Translations under genes and position numbers: made by a program | Notes under the pieces: generated by a model | Told to the model about the DNA's origin: nothing | The model's input: the letters and a program-made list of their open reading frames with translations, nothing else | Databases searched by the model: none | Shown here: piece after piece, positions 22,828 to 22,845 of the stretch | Position numbering within the stretch: position 1 is the stretch's first letter | How the letters are laid out: every line of letters starts with the position of its first letter | Origin: an uncultured Frankiales bacterium | GTDB taxonomy: Bacteria; Actinomycetota; Actinomycetes; Mycobacteriales; SCTD01 | DNA length: 22,845 nucleotides | NCBI GenBank assembly: GCA_946479905.1 | Contig: CAMLIA010000049.1 | Coordinates: 1 to 22,845, forward strand | Direction: 5' to 3'

Positions 22828-22845
22828 ATGAACAGGAAGTTCAAC
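22828..22845 (+). CDS. Start of a further gene, truncated by the window edge
   Basis: ATG 22828 begins MNRKFN and is preceded by AAAGGGA with about 7 nt spacing. It is on the same strand, 22 bp after the second TadE-like gene, so it is probably another member of the locus. The product cannot be identified from six codons. Confidence 0.5.

Overview
The window comes from a high-GC actinobacterium. The evidence is the very GC-rich third codon positions, many GTG starts, overlapping stop/start junctions, a mycofactocin (mft) locus, a Mycobacterium-type branched-chain 2-oxoacid dehydrogenase operon and an actinobacterial Flp/Tad-type locus. No marker allows a genus call. I see no rRNA, tRNA, CRISPR array or insertion sequence, and no gene-free stretch longer than about 285 bp.

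Region 1 (1-10344, + strand) is a long mycofactocin operon. It begins inside mftC (radical SAM/SPASM maturase). It continues with two large FMN/4Fe-4S/FAD enzymes of the FadH/OYE/trimethylamine-dehydrogenase type, an electron-transfer flavoprotein (ETF) alpha subunit, a FixC-like quinone reductase, a FixX-like ferredoxin, an ETF beta subunit, mftE (creatininase-family peptidase), an SDR dehydrogenase of the mycofactocin-coupled type and mftF (glycosyltransferase). From the second OYE gene onward every gene overlaps its predecessor. The inferred role is to make the redox cofactor mycofactocin and to link it to the quinone pool: SDR and OYE-type dehydrogenases, then ETF alpha/beta, then FixC/FixX. 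mftD is not between mftC and mftE, and no mftG is present. A perfect 14-bp inverted repeat covers the likely start of the first OYE gene. Both OYE paralogues appear to lack the catalytic Tyr and His of E. coli FadH.

Region 2 (10330-13226, - strand) holds a secreted protein with a C-terminal LysM-like domain, converging on and overlapping mftF by 15 bp. Next to it is a single-chain fusion of BluB (makes 5,6-dimethylbenzimidazole from FMN) and CobT (activates that base for cobalamin assembly).

Region 3 (13263-18005, + strand) holds a small SRPBCC protein, a short Pro/Thr/His-rich predicted exported protein of unknown role, and bkdA-bkdB-bkdC (E1 alpha, E1 beta, E2 of a branched-chain 2-oxoacid dehydrogenase). 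E3 is not encoded here. The intergenic spaces contain a 12-bp tandem repeat, inverted repeats and a pair of imperfect 28-bp direct repeats.

Region 4 (18289-22845, + strand) holds an NHLRC2-like thioredoxin/NHL beta-propeller protein. The start of a Tad/Flp-type locus follows: a large TadG-like protein, two TadE-like pseudopilins with the Glu+5 signature, and the first codons of another gene at the window edge.
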